From assembly GCF_018320785.1 (NCBI RefSeq), contig NC_054886.1, positions 36,037,520 to 36,101,519 of the forward strand: a DNA stretch of 64,000 nucleotides, read 5' to 3'. Made by a program: the position numbers and the translations under genes. Below the pieces are notes generated by a model. The model was not told where the DNA came from. It saw nothing but the letters and a program-made list of their open reading frames with translations, and ran no database searches. Below are positions 11,139-21,086 of this stretch, piece by piece (position 1 is the first letter of the stretch; the number at the start of each line of letters is the position of its first letter). The DNA comes from Cheilinus undulatus. Taxonomy: Eukaryota; Chordata; Actinopteri; Labriformes; Labridae.

Positions 11139-11406
11139 ATCTAAACACTCATAGCTGCTAGCACCACTTCCTGTTTAGTGGAGACTTGGTCATTGTCTAT
11201 GTAGTGTTGTTCTGTTGAGCCCTCTGTCCCCTGATGTTGTAGATGTTTGATTTAAGACCAGTAGTAGAGTTTCTTTTATCAGAGCGCTGTCACCTTAATG
11301 CCAGGAGGAATCTTTGATTCTGTTTATGCTGAAGAAACTTTTACCAATGAGCCAATAAAAGTTTAAAAGGTTTCTATCAGTGGGTTTTTAAATCTGGACC
11401 TCCATG
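11139..11406 (+). other. Unique spacer with candidate polyadenylation signal
   Basis: Non-repetitive sequence without a credible ORF. AATAAA occurs at 11354-11359 about 1.7 kb after the stop of zinc-finger gene 1 and could end a long 3' UTR. A single degenerate forerunner of the next array (tttctatcagtgggttttta) follows at 11371. Transcript data are absent, so the assignment is tentative. Confidence 0.3.
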
Positions 11407-12770
11407 ACAGGGTTCTCTATCAGGACCGGGTTTTAGAGGGTTCTCTATCAGGACAGGTTTTTAGAGGGTTCTCTATCAGGACCGGGTTTTAGAGGGTTCT
11501 CTATCAGGACAGGGTTTTAGAGGGTTCTCTATCAGGACCGGGTTTTAGAGGGTTCTCTATCAGGACAGGTTTTTAGAGGGTTCTCTATCAGGACAGGGTT
11601 TTAGAGGGTTCTCTATCAGGACCGGGTTTTAGAGGGTTCTCTATCAGGACAGGTTTTTAGAGGGTTCTCTATCAGGACAGGTTTTTAGAGGGTTCTCTAT
11701 CAGGACAGGGTTTTAGAGGGTTCTCTATCAGGACAGGTTTTTAGAGGGTTCTCTATCAGGACAGGTTTTTAGAGGGTTCTCTATCAGGATAGGGTTTTAG
11801 AGGGTTCTCTATCAGGACAGGTTTTTAGAGGGTTCTCTATCAGGACAGGGTTTTAGAGGGTTCTCTATCAGGACAGGTTTTTAGAGGGTTCTCTATCAGA
11901 ACAGGGTTTTAGAGGGTTCTCTATCAGAACAGGTTTTTAGAGGGTTCTCTATCAGGACAGGGTTTTAGAGGGTTCTCTATCAGGACAGGGTTTTAGAGGG
12001 TTCTCTATCAGGACAGGTTTTTAGAGGGTTCTCTATCAGGACAGGGTTTTAGAGGGTTCTCTATCAGGACAGGGTTTTAGAGGGTTCTCTATCAGGACAG
12101 GGTTTTAGAGGGTTCTCTATCAGGACAGGGTTTTAGAGGGTTCTCTATCAGGATAGGGTTTTAGAGGGTTCTCTATCAGGACAGGTTTTTAGAGGGTTCT
12201 CTATCAGGACAGGGTTTTAGAGGGTTCTCTATCAGGACAGGTTTTTAGAGGGTTCTCTATCAGGATAGGGTTTTAGAGGGTTCTCTATCAGGACAGGGTT
12301 TTAGAGGGTTCTCTATCAGGACAGGTTTTTAGAGGGTTCTCTATCAGGACAGGGTTTTAGAGGGTTCTCTATCAGGACAGGGTTTTAGAGGGTTCTCTAT
12401 CAGGACAGGGTTTTAGAGGGTTCTCTATCAGGACAGGGTTTTAGAGGGTTCTCTATCAGGACAGGGTTTTAGAGGGTTCTCTATCAGGACAGGGTTTTAG
12501 AGGGTTCTCTATCAGGACAGGGTTTTAGAGGGTTCTCTATCAGGATAGGGTTTTAGAGGGTTCTCTATCAGGACAGGTTTTTAGAGGGTTCTCTATCAGG
12601 ACAGGGTTTTAGAGGGTTCTCTATCAGGGCAGGGTTTTAGAGGGTTCTCTATCAGGGCAGGGTTTTAGAGGGTTCTCTATCAGGACAGGGTTTTAGAGGG
12701 TTCTCTATCAGGACAGGGTTTTAGAGGGTTCTCTATCAGGATAGGGTTTTAGAGGGTTCTCTATCAGGAT
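11407..12770. repeat. 28-bp minisatellite, about 49 copies
   Basis: A very homogeneous array of a 28-bp unit whose core is gggttctctatcagga. Variants are confined mostly to one stretch (gacagggtttt, gaccgggtttt, gacaggttttt, gatagggtttt). It ends abruptly where the next, unrelated array starts. No ORF is implied. Confidence 0.97.
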
Positions 12771-13290
12771 AGGGTCTACCTGAACCATAGTCCATCTACA
12801 TACAGACATCAGGGTCTACCTGAACCATAGTCCATCTACATACAGACATCAGGGTCTACCTGAACCATAGTCCATCCACATACAGACATCAGGGTCTACC
12901 TGAACCATAGTCCATCCACATACAGACATCAGGGTCTACCTGAACCATAGTCCATCCACATACAGACATCAGGGTCTACCTGAACCATAGTCCATCTACA
13001 TACAGACATCAGGGTCTACCTGAACCATAGTCCATCTACATACAGACATCAGGGTCTACCTGAACCATAGTCCATCCACATACAGACATCAGGGTCTACC
13101 TGAACCATAGTCCATCCACATACAGACATCAGGGTCTACCTGAACCATAGTCCATCCACATACAGACATCAGGGTCTACCTGAACCATAGTCCATCTACA
13201 TACAGACATCAGGGTCTACCTGAACCATAGTCCATCCACATACAGACATCAGGGTCTACCTGAACCATAGTCCATCTACATACAGACATC
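12771..13290. repeat. 40-bp minisatellite, 13 copies
   Basis: Thirteen consecutive copies of exactly 40 bp (unit starts at 12771, 12811 and so on to 13251), beginning agggtctacctgaaccatag. The only frequent difference is tccatcta versus tccatcca. It directly abuts the 28-bp array; both units contain atcagg...gggt, so the junction falls in microhomology. Confidence 0.97.
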
Positions 13291-13516
13291 AGGTCTTGAA
13301 CGACCAGGGGGATGGTCGGGATGATCACTGGCCCCTGTGTGGCCCTTTAAGTAAAGACCCACACCAGGGTCCAGGGGTGTAGCTAAGGATTTAGGATTTT
13401 AACTAGCTGCCCATTTTACCGTATTTCTGAGCCATCGTTGATGAGCCACATTTTCTCTCTGCTTAAATTACATTGACTGTTCTTTCTCAGAGCTGGACTA
13501 AACCATTTAGACATTA

Positions 13517-14161
13517 TTAACCCTTTGTGCCCTCCTCACATTTACTACCCTCTGGACACCTTCGAGGCAAAAATGTACACGTACCAAAAACTGTCATTAC
13601 ATCAGCATACATCAGTATTTTTTATACTTTTTTTTTCATAAATCTCTTTAACAACTTCAGACCTGCTCAAAACTACCAAACATTCAAGCATTTTGAGGAT
13701 TTTAACCCTTTAAATGCCAGTTTGATTACTGGATGTTCACATTTTAAAAATATAAAAACCACACACAAACAGTCATTATTTTCCAGATAACTAATGTTGG
13801 GGGGTGGGGGTGTTTTTTTTAAATCAGTCCTGGGTTTATCAATCATTAGCCAAAATACCGGCTTTGATGCATTTTTAGTTTAGTGTAGCATCTGATTTAA
13901 CATTTACGACCCTTTAGAGTCACAGAAACGTCCCATTGACTCCCATTCAAACCACATTTTTAGATCTTTAAGTAATCAAACTGGCATTTAAAGGGTTAAA
14001 ATCCTCAAAATGATTGAATGTTTGGTAGTTTTGAGCTCAGCTGAAGTTGTTGAAGAGATTTATGAAAAAAAGCAGAAAAAAATTTGAATGTATAGTATTT
14101 TATTTATTAATGAAAGTGGAGGTTTTGGTCCTTAATGGCTCTAAAAGGTAGTAAATGTTAA
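13517..14161. mobile_element. piggyBac-like MITE, second copy (right end truncated)
   Basis: It begins TTAA-CCCTTTGTGCCCTCC at 13517, the same terminus as the right end of the element at 6371-7344, and continues with the ctctggacaccttcgaggc and cagacctgctcaaaactacc blocks. The inverted arm returns at 13975-14155 (catttaaagggttaaaatcc, gtagtaaatgtt), but the terminal CCCTTTGTG is missing on this side, where TTAA at 14158-14161 ends the homology. There is no transposase. It lies upstream of the zinc-finger gene 2 promoter. Confidence 0.6.
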
Positions 14162-14327
14162 AAAGTGACTTTTCTGAAGTTTGTCAATCGTCCTCCAGTC
14201 GTTGAACGGCCCTCTTATCTTACCTTAAAGGAGACTTTTGTTATTAAAACCTTATTTTTTTACCCTCCGTTGGTAATAAATCATGTTTGACTCCTTTTGT
14301 TCCATTTTCCCCTAAACGCAGCACTGC

Positions 14328-14424
14328 TGACGTACTGGCTGTGGGCGGGGCTTAGCCGCGGGAAGGTAGAGGTGTGTGCTCAGAGGTCCAGTGTGTTTGA
14401 GGGGCTGAGGACCGAGCGGTGGTG
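14328..14424 (+). promoter_or_regulatory. Putative core promoter of the second zinc-finger gene
   Basis: A CRE-like tgacgta (14328-14334) and a GC box gtgggcggggct (14341-14352) lie in a CpG-rich stretch immediately upstream of the ATG at 14425. The same elements precede zinc-finger gene 1. No TATA box is evident. Confidence 0.45.
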
Positions 14425-14469
14425 ATGGAGGGACAGGGAGGACTGACAGAAAATAACCCGGATGTTCAG
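14425..14469 (+). CDS. C2H2 zinc-finger gene 2, coding exon 1
   Basis: ATG at 14425, 15 codons (MEGQGGLTENNPDVQ), donor gtgagt at 14470, phase 0. Length, frame, donor and peptide parallel exon 1 of zinc-finger gene 1, the main support for both. It joins the finger exon at 17495 in frame. Confidence 0.65.
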
Positions 14470-15339
14470 GTGAGTCTGCGAGGCTTCTTCATTCCTCCAC
14501 GAACATAAACCAGGACCAGTCACGTTCACTACTGGCCGCCATCTTTGTTACTTTATCTCTAAGAGGACGCCGCCTGGCTGTGGCGCTCAGTCTGGCGCAT
14601 GCGCGGTACGCCGTTTTAAGGCGGGAGATCTCAGGACGAACAAAGAGCCCCCATCAGGAAGATAATCAGAGTTAGATTTAATCCTGATGTTTGAACCTGG
14701 CTTAATTTAACCCGGGATAACCCAGGCTAACTGAACTCAGCATCCATTAAGCTAGGTGTTTTAGTTCAACTGGTAGCCGTGTAACCTGGTGACTTCCAGA
14801 CAAATGCGCATGTCTGTGAGATTAAACGCCTCTTTAACCCTTTGTTCTACATGAAGAAAGTATAGGATGAGATTTGTGTCGAAACGTTTCAAACAAAACA
14901 TTTTTTAGAATCAAACAAAAATAAACATTTGAGAAGAAAAACGTTCACATCAAGAGAACAAATTTAAAATGTCAACCAAATATTAGTCTTTGAATTAACA
15001 TCTGTCTTTGTGTTTACAGTTCCTGTTTTTCTCTCTCAGTCATCAAATAAACTAAAGAATCTTTAAAATGGTCTCATTATCATATTTTAGTGCAAATATT
15101 TGAATTTTATTTCAGTTTTTAGGCTCAACAGTGAGAACAGTCCCCATACCTCAGCCAGCCACCAGGGGGCGACTGAGATATTTAAGCAGGAGATTTCTGT
15201 GGTTGTTTTCAATGCTGCGTTGTTTCCAGAAGTTTCCACAGAAAGCGACAGTTTTTATCAAGAATGCTGATAAATATGTGTTCAACATTTATTTACTAAT
15301 GATGGCTTCCAGGTGGATTTCTGAAAAATGGATGATGCC
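14470..15339. other. Proximal intron 1 of zinc-finger gene 2, no further feature
   Basis: After a CpG-rich start (to about 14640) the sequence becomes AT-rich and unique. A short open stretch at 15131-15385 has no recognisable domain, unlike the finger genes, and I do not call it. No additional effector-domain exon was recognised. Confidence 0.5.
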
Positions 15340-16700
15340 ACTTTTAGCCCATTTTTTTCCCTTTTTAGCTTCCTTTTGCCACTAAATACCACTTGTTTCC
15401 TCTTGTTTGCCAATTTTTGCCATTTCTAATCATTTCTGCTTTTTGCCCATTTTTAGTCAGTTTTCAACCAAATTTGTCACTTCTCACCCATTTTTGCTAC
15501 TTTCTGACCATTTTTCCACATTTTCCTCCCCATTTTTGCCCCTTTTAACACATTTCTGCTGCTTTTTGACCATTGTAGCAGATTTCCACCCATTTTTTGC
15601 CACTTTTGGACAATTTTTTCACCGTTCACTCTTTTTTTGTCACTTGTCACCCATGTTTGCCACTTTCTGACCATCTACCACCCTTTCCTCCCCACTTTTG
15701 CCCCATTTCACACATTTCTGCTGATTTTTGCCCATTTCAGTCAATTTCCACCCATTTTTTGCCACTTTTGGACCATTTTTTGTCACTTCTCACCCATTTT
15801 TGCTACTCCCTGACCATTTTTCCACATTTTCCTCCCCATTTTTGCCCCTTTTAACACATTTCTGCTGCTTTTTGACCATTGTAGCAGATTTCCACCCATT
15901 TTTTGCCACTTTTGGACAATTTTTTCACCGTTCACTCATTTTTTGTCACTTGTCACCCATTTTTGCCACTTTCTGACCATCTACCACCCTTTCCTCCCCA
16001 CTTTTGCCCCATTTCACACATTTCTGCTGATTTTTGCCCATTTCAGTCAATTTCCACCCATTTTTTGCCACTTTTGGACCATTTTTTGTCACTTCTCACC
16101 CATTTTTGCTACTCCCTGACCATTTTTCCACATTTTCCTGCCCATTTTTTGCCCCTTTTAGTTTCCTTTGCCACCAAATTCCACTTGTTTCCTATTGTTT
16201 GCCCATTTTTGCCATTCTTTTCTGCTTTTTGCCCATTTTTAGTCAATTTTCAACCAAATTTGTCACTTCTCATTTTTGCTACTTTCTGACCATTTTCCCA
16301 CATTTTCCTCCCCATTTTTGCCCCTTTTCACACATTTCTGCTGCTTTTTGACCATTTTAGCAGATTTCCACCCATTTTTTGACACTTTTGGACAATTTTT
16401 TCACCTTTCACTCATTTTTTGTCAAATATCAACCATTTTTGCTACTTTTGACCATTTTTCCACCTCTTCCTCCTCATTTTGCCCCTTTTTCACACATATT
16501 TGCTGCTTTTTGACCAATTTAGCCATCTTTAATTTACTTTAATGCTACTTAAGCTGTTTTTGTCACTTTTTCACCAATTTTTCCACATTTTCCTCCCCAT
16601 TCCCACCCATATTTACACATTTTGCTGCTTTTTGACCATATTAGCCAATTCCCATCACTTTTTTGCCACTTCTGGACCATTTTTGCCACCTGTAACTCAC
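15340..16700. repeat. T-rich low-complexity array with 306-bp higher-order repeat
   Basis: Degenerate phrases of the type cccatttttgccactttt repeat at about 20-60 bp. Over this lies a precise 306-bp higher-order period: the block starting cacccatttttgctac occurs at 15485, 15791 and 16097. The 306-bp length is 102 codons, so overlapping open frames on both strands appear and are not genes. The same vocabulary occurs on either strand at 5745-6125, 7860-8440, 19070-19460 and 52920-53250. It sits in intron 1 of zinc-finger gene 2. Confidence 0.9.
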
Positions 16701-16711
16701 TTCTTGTCACT

Positions 16712-16713
<2 letters not shown>

Positions 16714-16762
<49 letters not shown>
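16714..16762. repeat. (TA)n microsatellite
   Basis: About 24 uninterrupted TA dinucleotides at the right edge of the T-rich array. Confidence 0.97.
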
Positions 16763-16764
<2 letters not shown>

Positions 16765-16784
16765 GAATAAACTTATTTTTTACT

Positions 16785-17215
16785 TTTTGGCCCTTCACTC
16801 CAGTCCTCGTCGGGTATATCAAATGTGAATTAATTTTCATAATTTTAACCCTATAAATGCCAGTTTATTTACACAATGACACTTTTGTTACACAAATAAT
16901 GAATTATTTTCATTTTGATAAATGCATCACAGATGTTTTTGTGCAGGGATTATCAGTCTGGGATATGTCAGTGATTAGCAGCAACACTGATTTTGACGTA
17001 CTATTAAGTTTTGTTTAATTACAAAAATATCTAAAAAATCACACTTTCCCTCTTAAAGCCCTTTTAGGACATTGGATATATCTAAACATATTAAACATGA
17101 AATAAAAACTTATTGTTTAAAATTTAGGTCCTTAACTCCAGTCCTAGTCATGTGTAGTAAATGTGAATTAATTTTCATAATTTTAACCCTATAAATGCCA
17201 GTTTATTCACAGAAT
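16785..17215. repeat. Two direct copies of a MITE-arm-like segment
   Basis: A segment of about 100 bp (cactccagtcct, then gtgaattaattttcataatt, ttaaccctataaatgccag) occurs at about 16790-16900 and again at 17105-17215. The ttaaccctataaatgccagttt core resembles the inner arm of the piggyBac-like MITEs at 6.4 and 13.5 kb. These are probably solo or rearranged arms. Confidence 0.5.
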
Positions 17216-17494
17216 GCTCAAAGCTCAAAATAGCATACGAGAAGTCCAAATCATGGGTTGAAATGCTCAAAGTATGAAGTGAAAGTCAGAATCCTACGTT
17301 TGAGTCCTAATTGTGAGGTGCTAAAATGAAAATGTGAAATTATCTAAATATTTTTACTCCTTACTTTTTGAGATTTTGTGACCTAACATGAGCCAGGCTG
17401 GTGCTTTTTTTTAGAGTCTAGTTAAGTCTAACCTGGGCCCAGGTCCCTGATGTGAAACCAGCCTGACACTGTCTCTCTTTGCATGTTTTCGCAG

Positions 17495-18481
17495 CAGCCA
17501 GAAGGAGGAAAGGACCTCGTCCTGTCTTCTAAGGGTCGTCAGAAAGCTCACACTGGAAACAGACAACACAGCTGCGATCAGTGTGGGAAATATTTCACCA
17601 GTCGCAGCGGCCTACAAATCCACCAACGAATCCACACTGGAGAGAAACCGTACAGCTGCGATCAGTGCGGGGCGGCTTTCACGACATCAGGATCTCTCAA
17701 AACTCACATGCGGGTCCACACAGGGGAGAGACCGTACAGATGTGATCAGTGCGGGGCAACGTTCGCGCATATTTCTTCCTTGAAAGTGCACATGCACTCT
17801 CACACAGGGGAGAAACCATACAGCTGCAGCATGTGTGAGAGAACCTTCACTTACCGCTGTCACCTTCAAGTTCACATACGTAGCCACACCGGAGAGAAAC
17901 CGTACAGCTGTGAGTTCTGTAGCAGAACGTTTTCATCTCCTGTTAGTCTTACACTCCATCACCGTAGCCACACTGGGGAGAAACCGTACACCTGTGACCA
18001 CTGTAATAAAGCCTTTGCACTGCAACAGAACCTACAGTGCCATCTTCGCACCCACACAGGGGAGAGACCGTACAGCTGTGACCACTGTGGTAAATCCTTC
18101 ATCAGTCGATCATACCTTAAAATCCATCGGCGTTCTCACACAGGGGAGAGGCCCTACAGCTGTGACAAGTGTGGAAAATCCTTTAAGTCATCCAGCCAAC
18201 TGGTCTCTCACCTGGTCACACACACCAAACAGAAAACATACAGGTGTTACGATGGGAAATGTGAGGCGGTTTTTACGTCTCTGGATGATCTGAAGAACCA
18301 CCAGAGCCGTCATGAACCGAAACCGTACTACTGCCACTGCGGGGAGAACTTTGCACAGCAGCATGAGCTTAAAGCTCACCTGCTCTCTCACACCAAGAAG
18401 GACATGCTTCTGAACTCTCAGGACGACAGGAAGCCCAACAGAGGAGTCATGAATGGACATAACACTGTTGTGATCAATTAA
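17495..18481 (+). CDS. C2H2 zinc-finger protein 2, main (finger) exon
   Basis: The acceptor ttttcgcag ends at 17494; an alternative cag three bases later would drop one Gln. Joined in phase 0 to exon 1 it gives a 343-residue protein, stop TAA at 18479-18481. Eight canonical Cys2His2 fingers from about residue 42 are linked by HTGEKPY/HTGERPY. A finger with CX4C spacing (CYDGKC) and a last one with only CXC (YYCHCG), probably a poor zinc site, follow. Upstream of the first finger, AHTGNRQ looks like the linker of a lost finger. The CSMC and CEFC fingers and the CX4C finger are shared in order with gene 1, showing tandem duplication, while helix contact residues differ (for example Y,C,H,V against S,S,A,L in the CSMC finger). 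Expected role: nuclear DNA binding; target unknown. Confidence 0.88.
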   Translation, partial: QPEGGKDLVLSSKGRQKAHTGNRQHSCDQCGKYFTSRSGLQIHQRIHTGEKPYSCDQCGAAFTTSGSLKTHMRVHTGERPYRCDQCGATFAHISSLKVHMHSHTGEKPYSCSMCERTFTYRCHLQVHIRSHTGEKPYSCEFCSRTFSSPVSLTLHHRSHTGEKPYTCDHCNKAFALQQNLQCHLRTHTGERPYSCDHCGKSFISRSYLKIHRRSHTGERPYSCDKCGKSFKSSSQLVSHLVTHTKQKTYRCYDGKCEAVFTSLDDLKNHQSRHEPKPYYCHCGENFAQQHELKAHLLSHTKKDMLLNSQDDRKPNRGVMNGHNTVVIN

Positions 18482-19069
18482 CTTAGAAAGGGACCGTTCC
18501 TAAGCCCTGCTTTATCTAAAATGTTTCCCAAGGTTCAGTTCAAAACTAGAAGTAAACAGCAATCTACTCTGTCAGCATGAAAAAACCAGTCAGCAACAAC
18601 TCAATCCATCTCCACTGCTGACGACATTCGTGATTGGTGCATCCCTAATCTGCACGTACGTTTCAGTTAACCCTCAGGCATCTCTAGGGACATTTTTGTC
18701 CATTTGGGTAAATCTTTCCTCTTTCTCTGCTCACCATGTTGGCTGTGTTAGTGCATATGGTCTATTTTTGTAATAAAGTTTCTTTCTAGGCAAATTTATG
18801 AGTTCAAATTTCAATTGCTCTAATAGGTCAGGAGAACTGTGACACAAGTTAACTACCCTTTAAAGCCATTAAGGACAAAAACGGCCACTTCGAAAACGAC
18901 AATAAAAATAGTCAACATTCATATTTTTTTCTGCTTTTTTGGTCAAATCTTTTGATCAACTTCAGTTTTGATCAAAACAATCAAATACTGAATAATTTTG
19001 AGGATTTTAATCCTTTAAATGCCAGTTTGATTACAGGATGGTCGTATTTTTCCTAACACAAGAATTTTT
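18482..19069 (+). other. 3' flank of zinc-finger gene 2 with AATAAA and MITE-like debris
   Basis: AATAAA at 18772-18777, about 290 bp after the stop, is a plausible polyadenylation signal. TTAA-CCCTCAGGCATC at 18667 resembles a piggyBac-like terminus, and tttaaatgccagtttgatta at 19014-19033 matches the inner arm of the MITEs at 6.4 and 13.5 kb. The element, if one, is degraded and its right end is not resolved. Confidence 0.4.
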
Positions 19070-19644
19070 GCTACCTTTTCTGAAGCTTTTTTACCACATT
19101 TGACCCATTTTTGCTACCTTCTTTGGTAGCAAAAATGTTTTGGTGCCACTTTTCGCACAATTTTGCTATTGTTTGGCCATTTTTTGCCATTTTCTCCCAT
19201 CACTTTTAACCCCTTTTCACTACCTTGTAGTAACTTCAACCCTTTTTGCCACTTTTGCCCTTTTTTCTTATCATTTTTATCCCATTTTTACCACCTTCTT
19301 ACACAGTTAATCCTTTTAGGCCAATTATAACCCATTTTTGCCACGATTTTTTCCACTTTCAACAAGTTTTGGCCAATTTTAACCCATTGGTTGGCCATTT
19401 TTTTTTTTTTAACCAATTTTCACCCATTTCTGACTTTGTTTAGCCATTTTTTGCCCACTTCTGCCATCTCCATGATCCCCCAGTTGTCTGGGCCCCAGTA
19501 CGCTCTCCCCTTTCTCCCCTTATAGGCCACCTTGACTGAAACATTATTTAAAAGTCTATTTTGTATCCATTTAAATCTGGTGTGCCTTGAGATTTTGGCT
19601 TAACCTTAGGTGTGTCTTGGGTGAAAAAAGTTTGAAAACCACTG
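19070..19644. mobile_element. hAT-like element, right part with T-rich core (cofilin unit A)
   Basis: A T-rich core of the cccatttttgccac type (19070-19460) runs into cccccagttgtctgggcccc and ends at 19644 with gtttgaaaaccactg, whose reverse complement CAGTGGTTTTCAAAC is a hAT-type terminus. The left end was not found. The same piece lies at 52915-53431 in front of the second cofilin gene, so it belongs to the duplicated unit. Confidence 0.5.
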
Positions 19645-19664
19645 CTCTAGTGCCATCTCCAAAC

Positions 19665-20400
19665 TGAAGGCCAAGGTCCATGTAACGGGGAATGTCAGAG
19701 ACAGGCCGCTAGGCGGGCGTCCCAATAAGACAACACACCAAGAATCCTGTTCTCTCACCCTGTCAGCAGAACTCTATCCTCCAAGATGACAACACTCGCC
19801 CCCACAGAGCGGGTTTATCAGAGACTACCTCCAGAATATGGGAGTGGAGAGGATGGAATGGCCTGCCAGCAGTCCTGACCTTTAACCCCACTGAACACTT
19901 GTGGGATCAGCTTGGGTGTGCTGTTGGTGCCAGAGTGACCAACACAACCACGCTGGCTGACTGGAGACAAATGCTGGTTGAAGAATGGGATGCCATCCCA
20001 CAGCAGTGTGTGACCAGGCTGGTGACCAGCATGAGGAGGAGGAGCCAGGCTGGTGACCAGCATGAGGAGGAGGAGCCAGGCTGGTGACCAGCATGAGGAG
20101 GAGGAGCCAGGCTGGTGACCAGCATGAGGAGGAGGAGCCAGGCTGGTGACCAGCATGAGGAGGAGGAGCCAGGCTGGTGACCAGCATGAGGAGGAGGAGC
20201 CAGGCTGGTGACCAGCATGAGGAGGAGGAGCCAGGCTGGTGACCAGCATGAGGAGGAGGAGCCAGGCTGGTGACCAGCATGAGGAGGAGGAGCCAGGCTG
20301 GTGACCAGCATGAGGAGGAGGAGCCAGGCTGTTGTGGCTGTGTATGGTTCTTCCTGTTTGTTAAATGAATAAATTGTTAAATTGCCAAAATGTCTTGTTT
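19665..20400 (+). pseudogene. Tc1-like transposase fossil with internal minisatellite (copy A)
   Basis: Plus-strand text in shifting frames gives a DNA-binding-domain-like piece (NVRDRPLGGRPNKTT), a DDN-type catalytic remnant (LQDDNTRPHRAG) and NPTEHLWDQLG with the catalytic Glu. The C-terminal part (LADWRQMLVEEWDAIPQQ, VTRLVTSMRRR) follows. Much of the catalytic core is deleted. The ORF is then interrupted by ten 31-bp repeats and resumes as VVAVYGSS. The bases encoding the last residues and stop, present in copy B (STRY stop), are deleted here. It is non-functional. Confidence 0.8.
20015..20324. repeat. 31-bp minisatellite inside the Tc1 fossil, exactly 10 copies
   Basis: Ten perfect or near-perfect 31-bp units (caggctggtgaccagcatga core) occupy 310 bp. 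The unit equals the transposase codons around VTSMRRRSQA, so the array grew from coding sequence of the fossil itself. The duplicate locus at 53802-53925 has exactly four copies. Because 31 is not a multiple of 3, reading frames rotate and generate spurious proline/serine-rich ORFs on the minus strand. Confidence 0.95.
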
Positions 20401-20838
20401 CTTCAAACTTCAATCATCCAATCCAAACACCAAACAAGAGTCAGCGGCAGAATCAGCTGTTTGGCATTAGCCAATCCTTACAGATGTGGCGTCATTTAAA
20501 GTGTAATAAACAGGCTTTACTACGGTAGAACATTTATTACCAGGAAGCGTTGTTACAACAAAGAAATAATCTACCAAACACAAATTGCCTTACTTTTTGT
20601 TTTAAGTTTATTTCCTTTATTTTTATTCAGTGAAAAAAGCATTTCTACTACCTCGGGTTGTGTTCACATCTAGCTCTGTTGTTGTTTTCATGCACTTTTT
20701 TGTGTGTTTTTGTCATGTTGCCAAATTAAACAGGGAGGCTATGAATAAAAAGTGCATGTTTTTCATCAAATTGGTCTGCATAGGTTCCAAATTTGACATT
20801 AGCAGCTGCTTACTGGGCGCTGACCAGGTCTGGGCCGG
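20401..20838. other. Segmental-duplication flank upstream of the L1 insertion
   Basis: Unique AT-rich sequence with clear similarity to 54000-54350 (shared gtcttgtttgttcaaacttca-type text, ttattaccaggaagc, acaacaaagaaataat, gcatttctactacctc). There is no credible gene. It is split from its continuation at 25960 by the L1 insertion. Confidence 0.7.
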
Positions 20839-21086
20839 CTACATTTCTTGATTTTTTTTTTTTTTTTTTGCAGTTTATTTTTTATTGATGTAATAAGAAC
20901 AAATTGAACTACATGAACATTTATACAACAGTATTTTTAACAGTTTTAGACCAACCCCCGCCCCCCACCTCTTCCCAACACCACCAGTCAACAGGACATC
21001 AACCACTGCACAGTCCAAATATAGTTACTCAGATAGTACATGCTTTAAGTTAGATATCAGCCGGTCCATCTGAGGGTGCTGCTCTG

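Noticed and set aside
11407-12770. Interstitial telomere-like repeat (gggttttaga)
   Set aside because: The TTAGGG hexamer is not tandem here; the period is 28 bp.
19818-20413. Minus-strand ORFs rich in Leu, Pro, Ser and Trp
   Set aside because: Antisense shadows of the 31-bp repeat inside the Tc1 fossil.
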